64,000 nt of DNA, from contig CM060895.1 of NCBI GenBank assembly GCA_030762935.1, positions 29,936,501 to 30,000,500 on the forward strand, written 5' to 3'. A program made the position numbers and the translations under genes. The notes under the pieces were generated by a model. It saw only the letters and a program-made list of their open reading frames with translations. It did not search any database and was not told where the DNA came from. This document shows positions 34,947-45,883 of this stretch, piece after piece. The DNA comes from Hymenopus coronatus. Taxonomy: Eukaryota > Arthropoda > Insecta > Mantodea > Hymenopodidae. Numbering within the stretch: position 1 is the first letter of the stretch; every line of letters begins with the position of its first letter.

Positions 34947-36230
34947 GTGTGTCTGTGAACACGATAACTCAAAAACGAAAAGTCGGTAAAATACCAAACT
35001 TGGTATTTAAGTTTAGTATCTTCCAGGGATGTGACACGAAGATTTTGAGAAAAATCCCCCCCATCCCCAACTACCCTTTACATGGAACTTTTTTCGAAAA
35101 TTTTGATTTTCTCAAAAATGGCTCTAACGATTTTGATTAAAATTTCGTATATTAAAGATATTTACCTGACAAACAAAAGGTATATCTTGAATTTTCTGGG
35201 AATAGCCTCTGAAGAATAGTTTATTCTGGATGAATTTTACTGAATTTTGAATAACTGCTAAACCGTAAGAGATGGACAAAAACTTACTACACAAAAAATG
35301 TAGAGCACGTTAAAACACACACTTTATGTTATATACATTTTTTTTTCTTGAGTTCGTCGTTTTTGAGACATTCCTTATTTTTGGTTTCTGCTATGAAAAA
35401 CGTATACTTTTCTCATACAGGAAATTGTCAACTCCTATCCATATAAACAAAGGAACTTCATTGACATAGCAACCAGCTTTTGACTATCATTTTAACCTAT
35501 GGTTGTTCCTTATTTCGATTTTACTTACAAGGAAGCAAGTAATAAGACTATTGCTGCTCATTTTTTTCTGATTAGCATAAATTAAATAGAAGTATAATCT
35601 TTTTAAGAATAATTTGTTGCAGGGATATAGAGAAAGTCATGTGCATGGTACACATCAGATTTTTTGGAGTTGGTTCACCTGGCGCAATCTACTGTTTTGA
35701 CTGTGGTTTACTTTCTGGAGTGTAGTGATGCATCCAAGTTTCATCTATGGTAATAAGCCGCCTCAAAAATTCACTGGGATTTTTACGGGAGAGCGCCACA
35801 TTCTTAAGAGAAACATTTTTTTTTTTTTTTTTTTTTTTTGCAACTTTTGATCAGGTGTTAACAAACGCACCCATCTTGCACAGACCTTGTGAAAGCCCAA
35901 TGCATTACTTAAAATTTACCTGCACATTCTTTTGATATGTTTACAGCCTCTGCTGTCTAAAACAACTTTAATCTGCTGTCTTCCAGTACTAAACGATGAC
36001 TTTTTTCAATGATTTCTGGAGTTGTCACTTCTACAGGGCGTCCAGAGCGAAGCTCATCACTAGTGTTCCTAAGTCTCATTTTAAATTCTGCAACTCACCT
36101 TTTAATCATTGAATATGAAGGAGCAGAGTCTTTCAATGTACTGTCCATTACCTCCTTGATTGCTTTAGGCGTTAAACCCTTCAAGTGGAAGTATTTAATC
36201 ACTGCTCGTTTTTCCAACTCCTGCATTTTC
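34340..36230 (-). pseudogene. mariner transposase, broken
   Basis: From the right the product begins MQELEKRAVIKYFHLKGLTP, the helix-turn-helix DNA-binding region, and then ELRSGRPVEVTTPEIIEKS. The three catalytic motifs of the DD34D group follow: TIDETWMHHYTPE, ILFHHDNAPAHRS and NVAPSDYHLFPNLKNFLGG. The WDAQGIIFIDYL block lies just after the insertion (34690-34740). Stops and frameshifts occur (after SRLKLF, near HWAFTRSVQDGCVC, and after PESKPQSKQ). A T run at 35818-35839 disrupts the middle. A PAL-H copy splits PTPKK/N from AKSILSA. It is clearly non-functional as DNA-encoded protein. Confidence 0.85.
34764..35659 (-). repeat. PAL-H copy inside mariner transposase
   Basis: It is 896 bases and well preserved, with a perfect palindrome ACTATGTACATAGT and a GT core of 35 bases (34909-34943). 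ATTTTT (AAAAAT on the element's strand) lies at both junctions, 34763-34768 and 35659-35664. Confidence 0.92.
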
Positions 36231-36406
36231 GTGAAAACTCTAAAGTTGTCTTGCTTAAAATGCTGTCATTCGAAAACTAAACATGCTATTGACCTGTAAC
36301 TATGGATACAAGCTAGTTTACAGTTAAATTATACGATACTATCGTCTAACTGGCCTAGTGACACCATATCTGTGTGAGGCCCGGGACTTATCAGCCGACC
36401 CTCGTA

Positions 36407-37150
36407 TATCTTTAATATTTTTATTTTACTATATATATAATAATAATAATAGCAAAGAAGCAAATAAAGTATAAAATAATAAATAAATACCAGCTTGTAA
36501 ACGTGCTGGTTGATATCCTCATCCAAAAATTAAAAATAAAGTAGGAATTAAACTACCTTCAAAAAATATATATTTGTATTGGCGCTCTTTAACGCTTAAC
36601 TGTAGTACTTAGCACCCCATCCTATAATTAATTTTGTTCAAGGCCTCTACCAGGCTTGAAATTCTTTTCCGAGCCGTAACTTATGACACGGTGCAATCGG
36701 ACTTGCATCCCTCCGAAGGATATCTCCTGAATGATTTGTTCATTTTGATGTAGCAAATCTTATATTATACTACAATTTTATAGGGAGCTAGGCTAACAGG
36801 AAGACATTTAAATCACTATCAACTAAATCATCCCACAACCTGTTCGATAAACAATATTCCTTTCTTCTATTTCACATCAATATGTACCATCTTCCTCACT
36901 CTCACACCACGTGCAGGTCACCCATCCTGACCAGAGCCCGTCTGCTCAATATAGATATGGCACTATTTGAATGTGCAGTAATTGTTACACAATTGGTAAC
37001 GTAGCGTATTAATCACGGGATACTGATACTATTACAATTCAATAACTAGCTGACGTTTTATCCGGTAAAATCAAATCACTGCTGGCATATTATAAGATAG
37101 ACGACACTGGTTGTGGATATCCCTGACAGGATATATTTTACATACCTATA
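36407..37150. other. AT-rich sequence, nothing recognised
   Basis: No repeat or frame of note occurs between the mariner and the next PAL-H. Confidence 0.45.
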
Positions 37151-38814
37151 TTTTTACTTTCTCTTTACGTACTATGTACATTGTACCCAAAAATTCCATA
37201 CCGAGATTTCACCGGAAATACACGATTTGAGACCACGTGAATCCCAAAAAAGCATTTTTAGAAAAATCTGATATGTACCATTCACATGACTTTCTCCATA
37301 TCCCTGCAACAAATTATTCTTCAAAAGCTTATACTTTTATTTACTTTATGCTAATCAGAAAAAAATAGCAGAAATAGTCTAATTACTCGCTTCCTTGTAA
37401 GTAGAAGCGAAATAAGGGACAACTGTAGGTTAAAGTGATAGTCAAAAGCTGGTTGCTATGTCAACGAAGTTCCTTTGTCAAATATGGATAGGAGTTTACA
37501 AGTTCCTGTATGAGAAAAGTATACGTTTTTCATAGTAGAAACCAAAAATAAGGAATGTCACAAAAACGACGAACTCCACGAAAAAAATGTATATAACATA
37601 AATTGTGTGTTTTAATGTGCTCTACATTTTTTGTGCACATTTTTGTCCATCTTTTACGGTTTAGCAGTTATTCAAAATTTAGTAAAATTCATTCAGAATA
37701 AACTACTCTTCAGAGGCTATTCCCAGAAAATTCAAGATATACATTTTATTTATCAGGTAAATATGTTTAATATACGAAATTTTAATCAAAATCGTTAGAG
37801 CCAGTTTTGAGAAAATCAAAATTTTCGAAAAAAGTTCCATGTAAAGGGTAGTTGGGGGTGGGGGGATTTTTCTGAAAATCTTTGTGTCGCATCCCTGGAA
37901 GATACTAAACTTAAATAGCAAGTTTGGTATTTTACCGACTTTTCGTTTTTGAGTTATCGTGTTCACAGACACACGGACACACGGACCTTTTTGTGAAAAT
38001 GCTTTTTTTGGATATTGGGGACCCTAAAACATATATTTCCGGTGAAAGCTCGGTATCAAATTTTTTGGTGGAGTGCAATACTTTCTCTATTCACTATGTA
38101 TATAGTGCGTATGGAGAAAGTAAAAATGTCCGTGTGTGTCTGTGGGCAGCATAGCTCAAAAACTAAATGACCGTTAAATACCAAACTTGGTATTTAAGTT
38201 CAGTATCTTCCAAGGATACGACACGAAGATTTTCAAGAAAATCCCCCCACCCCCAACTACCCTTCACATGGAAAAATTTTCCAAAATTTTGATTTTTTAA
38301 AAAATGGCTCTAACGAGTTTGATTAAAATATCATATATTAAAGATATATACTTGACAAATAATATGTATATCTTGAATTTTCTGGGAATAGCCTCTGAAG
38401 ACTACTTTATTCTGGATGAATTTTACGGAATTTTGTGTAACTGGTAAACCGTAAGAGATAGACAAAGAGTTACCACACAAAAAATGTAGAGCACATTAAA
38501 ACACACAATTTATGTTATATATAAGTTTTTCGTGGAGTTGATCTTTTTTTTAGATATTCCTTGTTTTTTGTTTCAGCCTTAAAAAACTTATACTTTTCTC
38601 ATACAGGAATTTGTCAATTCCTGTCCATACAAAGGAACTTCAGTCACATAGCAAGCATCTTTAGCTATCACTTTAACCTATGTTACTCCCTTATTTTGCT
38701 TCTACTTACAGGGAAGCAAGTAATAAGTAGCACGAAGTAAATAGAAGCATAAACTTTTTAACAAAAATTTGTTGCAGAGATGTAGAGAAAGTCATGAGAA
38801 TGGATTACATCAGA
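37151..38814 (-). repeat. PAL-H copy split by an oppositely oriented PAL-H
   Basis: The outer copy has its 3' end at 37151 (tttttactttctctttacgt). It is interrupted at 37266 and resumes at 38127 with 'tgtccgtgtgtgtctgtggg'. Its 5' end is at 38814 (ttacatcaga), followed by TTTTTA. Apart from the insert it is complete. Confidence 0.9.
37267..38126 (+). repeat. PAL-H copy nested in PAL-H, opposite strand
   Basis: It is 860 bases. AAAAAT lies at both junctions (37262-37267 and 38122-38127). The target is the A run next to the GGTCC block of the outer copy. The core is very short (cacagacacacggacacacg). Confidence 0.92.
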
Positions 38815-38912
38815 TTTTTAAATTTATATCTTGAATTTTCTAAAAATAATCCGTAAGACAGTTTCCATTTGAAAAGGAATGCTAGGTAACGATCATAAGA
38901 GCCAAAAGAAAA

Positions 38913-39785
38913 TCTGATGTGACTTTCTCTAAATCTGTGTATCAAAGTATTGTTAAAAGGCTTGTTGTTCTCTCTCTCTCTCTCTCTCTCACACATATAT
39001 ATATATATAATCATGCTAATCGAGTTAAACAGTAGAAATTGACCTTATTAGTTGGTTCCTTGTAAGTAGAAGGGGGAAAAAATCTAACGTGTTCCATTCA
39101 CATGATGTCCTCTAGCTCTTTTATTCAAAAGATTAATCTGTTATCTACATCATGCTAACCAAGATAAAACATTAGGAGAATTACTCTTTGTAAGTAGAAG
39201 GGAAATAAGAAAATACACAGGCTAAAGTGACAATCTCGTCCTTTAAAAGCCGGTCGCTATGTGAAACAATTACATTCCAATCTCTTTGCTTGTCAATACT
39301 AAACAGACGAGAAGCGATAAGAAATATGTCTTCCCGTCTGAGAAAAGTGTAAGTGGCTTACAAGTGAAATCAATAATCCGGAATATCTCGAAAACGGTTA
39401 ACTCTACAAAACATATATATGACATAAACTGTGTGTTTTAATGAGATCTACAATTGTTGTGAAGTAAGTTTTTGTGTAACTCTTACGATTTACCGGTTAT
39501 ACAAAAGTCATCAAGAATAAAGAGGTCTTCAGAGGCTTTTTCAGAAAATTCAAGATATACTTTTCGTTTATGATAAAAATACCTTAAACATAAGGTATTT
39601 TAATCAAAATCGTTAGAGCATTTTTGAGAAAATCAAAATTTTCGAAAAATGTTGCATGTAAAGGGTAATTGGAGGTGGGGGGATTTTCTTGGAAATCTTC
39701 GTGTTGCATCCTTGAAAGATACTCATCTTAAATACCAAGTTTGTTATTTAGCTGTTTTTTCGTTTTTGGGTGATGCTGCCCCCTG

Positions 39786-39820
<35 letters not shown>

Positions 39821-39974
39821 GACATACGGACCTTTTTTTTTTTTAAAATGCTTGTTTAGGACTCAGGGGAGCTTAAAACATATACTTCCGGTGAAATCTC
39901 GGTACCGAATTTTTGGGTGCTTACAATACCTTCACTATGCACTATGCGCATAGTACGTGTAACGAAAGTAAAAA
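38913..39974 (+). repeat. composite PAL-H: 5' stub plus full copy
   Basis: A 170-base 5' stub (TCTGATGTGACTTTC... to 'gttccttgtaagtagaaggg') is followed directly by a second 5' start (TCTAACGTGTTCC at 39083) and a complete element ending at 39974. The stub includes a (CT)n-(AT)n tract (38972-39008). The same arrangement recurs at 40886. Confidence 0.8.
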
Positions 39975-39984
39975 CGTTTTTTAC

Positions 39985-40330
39985 AAAACAAAAGTGATTA
40001 TGCTTAAAACACACAATTTATTAAAAATAACAACCATTTTGTAACATCAGCATTTCCGGAAATGACCAATATATTTGCTTGAATATTTCAATACTTCATT
40101 TTTCTTTGTTATGAACTTACAGTAAATAGAAGACGTATTGTATTGTATCAAAATAGTTTGACGTCAAGAGCGAGTGGTATATACGTGTTTTGCAGCCTAC
40201 TGAACCCAACATTTCTCAAAAACAAAGAGTTTTAAATTCTAAGCTTGGCATCTTGAAAATATGCAACAAGAAGATTTTCAAACCACCGTTTATCTTTTCA
40301 AATGAAAAACAATTAAAAATATTTGCTTAC
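39985..40330 (-). repeat. PAL-H fragments, degraded
   Basis: Two minus-strand pieces are visible: 'ttaaaacacacaatttatta' (5'-half block) and, from about 40125, a 3' region with 'gacgtcaagagcgagtggta' and 'atcttgaaaatatgcaacaa'. The order is disturbed. Confidence 0.5.
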
Positions 40331-40885
40331 CTTATACTTATTGTCTGTGGCCTGGTAATGAAGAACACAAACAATGCGCTGCCGAGGTTCAGGAACAAGT
40401 GTATTAATCAAAATACAAAAGATGCGTGCAAGTGTTTAAGTAACAGTGGCACGGATCAACACTAGCAGACGGTGTAAACATTGCTCGTTACTTTAAACTC
40501 GGCTATTGTGTGTTCACCTGCTGGTCTGTCCCCTGATGGACAAAGAAACCCGCCCCTACAATTGTATCAGGTAATGATGGCTCGAAACGTTTTTTTTTGT
40601 GCGCGGGTTTTTCTACCTGGGATCAAGTGCAATTACACGGAACACAGAGTAACATTCGGCACAAAGCTACAACTTCTTGGCGGTGTGTTTGCTCTAGCCC
40701 GGATCCTCTTTCCGCGCAGGTAGATCTAAGGATCCGGCATCACCAGAGGGGCTGGAGCGTCAAGCGGCGGCATCGCACCACTTTTAATTCCTTGTCCTTT
40801 TAAGACCTAGCGAATGTGAGAGCGTTGTGAAGACCTGCAAATGTTTTGAAATTGAGACAAATCCTTATAAGCTCAATAAAAATAT
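40331..40885. other. unassigned sequence, GC-richer at 40480-40800
   Basis: Overlapping frames at 40481-40803 arise from a locally GC-rich patch. No domain is recognised. The product of neither frame resembles a known transposon protein to me. Confidence 0.35.
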
Positions 40886-41318
40886 TCTAACGGGCTCCAT
40901 TCACATAACTTTCTCTGTAACAAATTATTGTTAAAAAGCTTTTCTTCTATTTACATCATACTAATCGAGATAAACATTAGCAGAAATTGTCCTTATTACT
41001 TGGTTCCTAGTAAGTAAAACGGAAAAAAATCTATTGTGTTCCATTCACATGAGTCTTCCAGCTGTTCGGTAAACAAACCCTTTATTCAAAATATTCATCT
41101 GTTATCTACATCATGAAAATCAAGATAAGTATAAGTAGAAACACACTTACTATTGCCTCCTTATAAGTAGCAGGGAAATAAGAAAATATTCAGGCTAACG
41201 CGATTGTATCGTCCTTTAAAAGAAGGTGGCTATGTGAAACAGTTGAAATTCTAATCTCTTTGATTGCCAGGAATAAACAAACGAGAAACGACAAGAAAGA
41301 CGTCTTCTCATTTGAGAA

Positions 41319-41742
41319 GCGACATTGCAGATTCTAGTTCAGTTTTAGATTTGATTCTGCCATTGGTCGATTGACCAACACTCGCTTTGGTGCTTCGTGG
41401 GCAGGGGATTGTGGGTTCGAGTCCCGCCTTAGGCATGGGTGTTATATGCTTGTGCAATGTGTATATGTTTGTGTAAAGGAACATCGGCTGCCATGTCCAA
41501 GCAGACAGAACGAACGGAAGACTGTGTATTTCGCATTGGAAAGAAGAATTGATTTTCAGAAAGTCCATTTTTACCCCTTATTTCGATCAAGTTCATTTAC
41601 ATTTACCTAATCTAATCTAAGTTCGACAAAATCTCGAAACTTGTCGTTCACCTGACACGTAGCCATATTGTTTCCGTAACCAATAGGAAAGGATCAGGAA
41701 ATAGTCTTAGTCTAAAACTGAACTAGAGTCTGAAATCTCGTG
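41319..41742. mobile_element. hAT-like MITE, 424 bp
   Basis: The terminal inverted repeats are CGACATTGCAGATTCTAGTT (from 41320) and, inverted, CGAGATTTCAGACTCTAGTT. Both continue CAGTTTTAGA, so about 30 bases are paired with few mismatches. An exact 8-base duplication, TTTGAGAA, flanks it at 41311-41318 and 41743-41750. This is the target-site length of hAT (and P) elements. Removing the MITE and one duplicate restores the PAL-H block 'atttgagaaaagtttaagtg'. No transposase is encoded. The interior includes a tRNA-like SINE head. Confidence 0.8.
41355..41460 (+). repeat. tRNA-like SINE head inside the MITE
   Basis: It shows 'ccattggtcgattgaccaac' (A-box side), 'ggggattgtgggttcgagtc' and then 'ccgcc', with B box GGTTCGAGTCC. 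It resembles a pol III promoter pair, but I cannot fold a full tRNA with confidence. The rest of the SINE is unclear. Confidence 0.5.
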
Positions 41743-42330
41743 TTTGAGAAAAGTTTAAGTGGCTAAAATTGAAACCAATAATCCGGGATATCTCGAAGAC
41801 GGTTAACTCTACAAAAAAGTCTGGCAAATCTATATTTTTTGTGAAGTAAGTCTTTGTATATATCTTAAGGTTTGCCAGGTATAAAAACGTCATCCAGAAT
41901 AAAAAGAGGTCTTCAGAGGCTATTCCCAGAAAATTTCATTTATACATTTTGTTTGTGATTAAAATATCTTAAACATAAAGTATTTTAATCAAAATCGTTA
42001 ATCATTTTTGAGAAAATAAACATTTTCGAAACATATTCCATGTGAAGATAGTTGGGATGGGGGATTTTCTTGAAAAATCTTCCGTGTCGCATCCTTGGAA
42101 GATAACAAGTTTAGTATTTAATGGTCTTTTCGTTTTAGAGTTATGCTGCTCATAGACACACACACACACACACACACACAGACCTTTTTCTAGAAATGCG
42201 TTGTTGTTTTTTGTATTCAGAAGAACCAAACATGTATTTCCGGTGAAATCTCGGTATCGAATTTTTGGGTGCCATACAATACCTTCCCTATACATTATGT
42301 GCATAGTAGGTATAGAGAAAGTGTAGACAT

Positions 42331-42383
42331 TTTGGGTACAATTAATACCTTCTCTATCTACGAGCTAGAGAAGATAATAAATA
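42331..42383 (+). repeat. PAL-H 3' end fragment
   Basis: It contains 'ttttgggtacaattaatacc' and 'tctctatctacgagctagag'. It is a bare 3' terminus directly after a complete copy. Confidence 0.6.
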
Positions 42384-43284
42384 CATAGTTCAAGTTTAAC
42401 ACGTTTGCCAATAGTTTTTTTCTATTTAGCTCTGTTGATGCTCTAATTATATTGTTTATATTGTTACTGAAATATTGGTGTTGTATTTAAAGTTTCATCA
42501 CTTTACAGCAATGTAACAAACTGTAAAAAATGTTCTTTTTTGGGAAAGGGTTTGGACCAAATCCATTACTTAAAGATTTCGACTTCTAATATTAACGCTT
42601 GAGCGCTGATCCTGCACCCAGTAATACTTTGAAATTATTCCTAAATAAATATCTGTGATTAAATACAAATTAGGTAAAAAATGTCATCTTTAAGTGGGAC
42701 ACTTGAAGAAAATCCAATGTTTTTAAACAGAAAAAGGTGCCCTTCATTATCCAGCCGGATAGAGTAATAACTAATAACTGTATCCACCTTTGGCATTCAG
42801 TGAAACATCTAATTTATAACGTAACTTTGGCTTAAGGATGTTAAATCAACTCGCTTCCAAAATGTAGACTCCCATAGTGTAGATTTGTCAGGAAGGGACT
42901 TTGTCCTAATTAAGGTAAATTACTCAGAGACACCTAATAAGAATAATGCTTCAAGCAGAGGCAAGTCTTAGAAGCTTTGTGGTTATTTTCCATTCGGAGA
43001 GGCGCCATTAGGTCAGCTCAAGTCGCCGAAGGATGTCATCAGCAAATTATTAGGTGGGAATAAAAAAAGAAAGAGAGCGGAAGGAAAGGACAAAGAAGAG
43101 TTTCCTTTATTCCTCTACGAATTCCCCACTCCTCTGAATCTCTATTGAGGAACCACTCCTGTGCTGAAACTATTTTAATGCATACTTGCTAACTTCCTGA
43201 ACTTCAATTCTGTAAAACTTTTCCTCCGCCAGCAAAGCGTAATACTATTGCAATGACTGGCACTTAGAATGTTGTGTGTGGCAT
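42384..43284. other. AT-rich sequence, nothing recognised
   Basis: There is no frame or repeat worth naming. Confidence 0.45.
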
Positions 43285-43577
43285 GTGCTACATTTACATA
43301 ACTTCTCTTCCCTCTATCGTTTATTATTGATTATAAAAACTATTTTTTCCAAAGCTTGTTTTTCTAACTTCTTCATTTTAATCGAGTTAAAGTTTGCAAA
43401 AATAGCTAGATACATTAAACATTTCGATATAAATAAAAAAAGAGTAGTGATAGTCAAATAGTTTAAGAACTTCACGCAAGTATGTTTTGATTTATAGCTA
43501 TCAGGTTGGAAATGATACAAAGAGAGAGGAATAAGAAGCCATATCGTCATTGCTAAGTGTTTAAAAGCCACAATTTC
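43285..43577 (+). repeat. PAL-H 5' half, degraded
   Basis: It shows 'catgtgctacatttacataa', 'cattttaatcgagttaaagt' and 'agtgatagtcaaatagttta'. It is truncated where a SINE tail begins. Confidence 0.6.
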
Positions 43578-43579
43578 AA

Positions 43580-43680
43580 GTCGTGAGACTTACTAGCACG
43601 TAAAAGAACTGTGGGATAAAATTCCGGCCCGATGCGGCTCTAGAATGTCCTTGATAGTTGTTAGCATTTCAAATAAACAT
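43580..43680 (+). repeat. SINE 3' body fragment
   Basis: It contains 'agcacgtaaaagaactgtgg', 'aaattccggcccgatgcggc' and 'agcatttcaaataaacatcc'. The first block is shared with SINE-B, but the second is not, so this is a different SINE with the same conserved body box. Confidence 0.5.
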
Positions 43681-44599
43681 CCATTTGTTCCAGATCTTTG
43701 AAACGTTTTTTACACACCAGAAGGAGTAGTTATTATAAAACAAGGATATGCGCAAAACACTAACTACAAGGGGTCGAGGAATACCGAATCCCATCTCTAC
43801 CACAGTATAGCGGAGTTTACATTTTAATTCCAAACTGAAGTTTTACCTTCAGTGATTTGTCCATTTCATTCATTTCCCATACTACAGAGAAATGTAATAA
43901 TGTAATATTTAAAATAATAACGTTACAGCATAAAACTATAGTGTCCATATTATGTATGCAAATATCGTACCTTTCAGGAGTTTAAGACCAGTTGATATAG
44001 ATTAGTCTGTTCCAACTAGATTCCTCCGAGTAAGAGTACTCGAGCGTACTCAACCATAGACATCGGATCCCACCTGAAGTGGGTGTGCTAGTGACGTTTA
44101 ACACTGAGGGGAGGTCATATCACAATGTTTTTTGTTTGTTTCTGTTTGTTTTCTGCCAGTTTATCCAACACTTGATTCAGCCGTGATGATAGCTTGCCTT
44201 CAATGTTGAGCTGTATTGCATGTTTCGGGCGAATCCCTGTGAGTTGAACTTAACTCGCTGGTCTTTGACGTGCACTAAATCTGGAACAGCCTGATTTACA
44301 TGGTTCAAAAGTAAGTCTTCTTTTCAATATATATCATATTAGTTTTCTTGCTTTTGCATTTACTTTTATTCGCAAATCTAACAGCTAGCTGACCATAATG
44401 TTGCCTCAAACTATGGTAAACCCGGTTATCATAAAATTTGAATGCTATTACTTCTTAATTTAAGGTTGCATAGGTGCTTGTCATTTGCTTCTGATAGGAA
44501 ACTTAAAAGAGAGCAATTAAAAAAAATAGTAATATATTCAGTGTAAAAGTTTCTTAATAACTGCATCCCAGAAGTAGAGGCTGAGACGTAAGGTCTGTT
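43681..44599. other. unassigned sequence
   Basis: No coding frame of note. A GC-balanced patch at 44020-44110 (cctccgagtaagagtactcg) has no match in the window. Confidence 0.4.
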
Positions 44600-44765
44600 T
44601 CTTTGAAGGAGTGGTCAGCATGTCTTCTCAGAGGTCCTGGCCTGATTCCCGGCTAGGGAAAAATACTTTTCTTTAACCAGAATCATTCCCTATCGTCCGC
44701 AGAACTTGGAAGAATGAATGTGAGTGGTTTAATAATACAAATAACAAAAACAATGTTAAAAAATC
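44600..44765 (+). repeat. SINE-A copy
   Basis: The head is 'tggtcagcatgtcttctcag', with B-box region 'ggcctgattcccggctaggg'. The body 'tctttaaccagaatcattcc' follows. It is truncated before the usual 3' end and is followed by the next SINE-A in the same orientation. Confidence 0.75.
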
Positions 44766-44791
44766 TGTTCAGCAAGTTTTAACAATACCAG

Positions 44792-44985
44792 TTGACTGCC
44801 TCTGCGGTCGATTGGTCAGTGCTCTGCCTTCTCATACAGCGGCCCCGGGTTCGATTCCCAGCTGGGGTGAATTTTTCTTTAACAAGAAACATACCCTTTC
44901 CCTCACAGAGTCTGGAAGTATGCAGGCGGGAGTGAATGTATATTGTTTAATAATATGCCTAATACCGACAAGCTTAAGTTAATAA
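44792..44985 (+). repeat. SINE-A copy with intact B box
   Basis: It begins TTGACTGCCTCTGCGGTCGA. The B box GGTTCGATTCC is at 44848-44858. The body reads 'gaatttttctttaacaagaa' and 'acagagtctggaagtatgca'. The 3' part is degraded. Confidence 0.8.
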
Positions 44986-45289
44986 ACACAGAAGCCTGTT
45001 CATTTTCACTGCTATAACTGTGAAAGATTTTTGTTACAAATCAATTCTTTGGCTGTTGGCGATTGGAACGGTATTAATCAAGTTAAGGAATTAATTTTAT
45101 TATGTTAATAACATAACAGTAAGTTTTTGCAATTATTTATGTTACGACTACCAATTACCACCAAACGTATGAAAATATGTATATGTTCATATCCGAAGTA
45201 AAAATACTAATACAAGAGACATAATAGAGCAACGTTCTACCAATCATGAATCTAGAAAAGGTGTATTTACCTATGAAAGGTGGATTACG

Positions 45290-45700
45290 TATTTCAGACG
45301 CAAAATGTTGCACACTGATACAGCACTGAAGGAATTATCTGTACTTGTTTTCTGCGCAGCTGGCCGCGCATTGCACAGTAGGCGATTCTCAGGAGCATCG
45401 AGTACATGTGCTCTCTTTGCTTTACTCAAAGGGCCAGTTGCTCTTTACGAATATCGGGCAAGGCACTTATATCAATATCAGCAGTTTGACAGATTGCATT
45501 TAGACCGACAAAGGTTTCGCTGTCTTGACTAGTGCTGTATCTAGTCTGTCTTCTTCCCCGCCCTCAAGCACTAAAAGAAACAAAAAACAGACTTCCCTAA
45601 CAAACTCTACAAGTACAAAAATGGAAAGCTCAGCGTCCTTCATGTCTGTCTGTCCCACCTTAGAGACACGCCTTGCTAATTATATTTAATTATCTGAGCT
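45290..45700. other. GC-balanced segment, possible exon-like patch
   Basis: A plus-strand frame of 75 codons (45305-45532) has fairly balanced codons (gcgcagctggccgcgcattg) but no recognisable domain. It ends in a TAG shortly before CT-rich sequence. Confidence 0.25.
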
Positions 45701-45718
45701 GTGATTTTCGTTTCAGAC

Positions 45719-45883
45719 ATCCCTCACACAGGTAGAGACGAATCCTCTGATTCAAGTCAGGCGAAAACACCCACAGTCCCGCTGCGGCGCCGCACATTCT
45801 TCAGCACAGTGCTGTTGACAATGGAGACCAGGAAATATACCGAACTGTTACGTGTCATCCTCCCTGTTGTAGCTAGCCATTAG
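45719..45883 (+). CDS. candidate exon (unidentified)
   Basis: The sequence 'gtgattttcgtttcag' resembles a splice acceptor. It is followed by an open frame IPHTGRDESSDSSQAKTPTV, PLRRRTFFSTVLLTMETRKY, TELLRVILPVVASH and a TAG. Codons in its middle are GC-rich (ccgctgcggcgccgcaca), unlike the flanks. The last residues run into a SINE-B head, so the real 3' boundary must be earlier if this is an exon at all. No family is recognised. Confidence 0.22.
   Translation: MPHTGRDESSDSSQAKTPTVPLRRRTFFSTVLLTMETRKYTELLRVILPVVASH

Larger units (their letters stand above)
34223..36406 (-). mobile_element. mariner element with both terminal inverted repeats, interrupted
   Basis: The left end TACTAGGATGGCTGTAAGTC continues with CCGGGCC. 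The right end, inverted, is TACGAGGGTCGGCTGATAAG, then TCCCGGGCC. TA flanks both sides (34221-34222 and 36407-36408). Without the nested PAL-H it is about 1.28 kb, the normal size of a mariner. The transposase lies on the minus strand. Confidence 0.9.
40886..42322 (+). repeat. composite PAL-H: 5' stub plus full copy, with MITE insertion
   Basis: A 136-base stub (TCTAACGGGCTCC... 'ggttcctagtaagtaaaacg') joins a second 5' start at 41030 (ttctattgtgttccattcac shifted form). The element runs to the hairpin 'cattatgtgcatagtaggta' and a mutated end, 'gaaagtgtag'. The hAT-like MITE interrupts it. Confidence 0.8.

Noticed and set aside
37703..37972. Recurrent 60-90 codon frames in many PAL-H copies, for example those reading ILNFLGIASEE or PKTYISGEISVSNF
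   Set aside because: They recur because the repeat recurs. Their lengths differ from copy to copy, frameshifts are frequent and no start or end is kept, so there is no sign of coding constraint.
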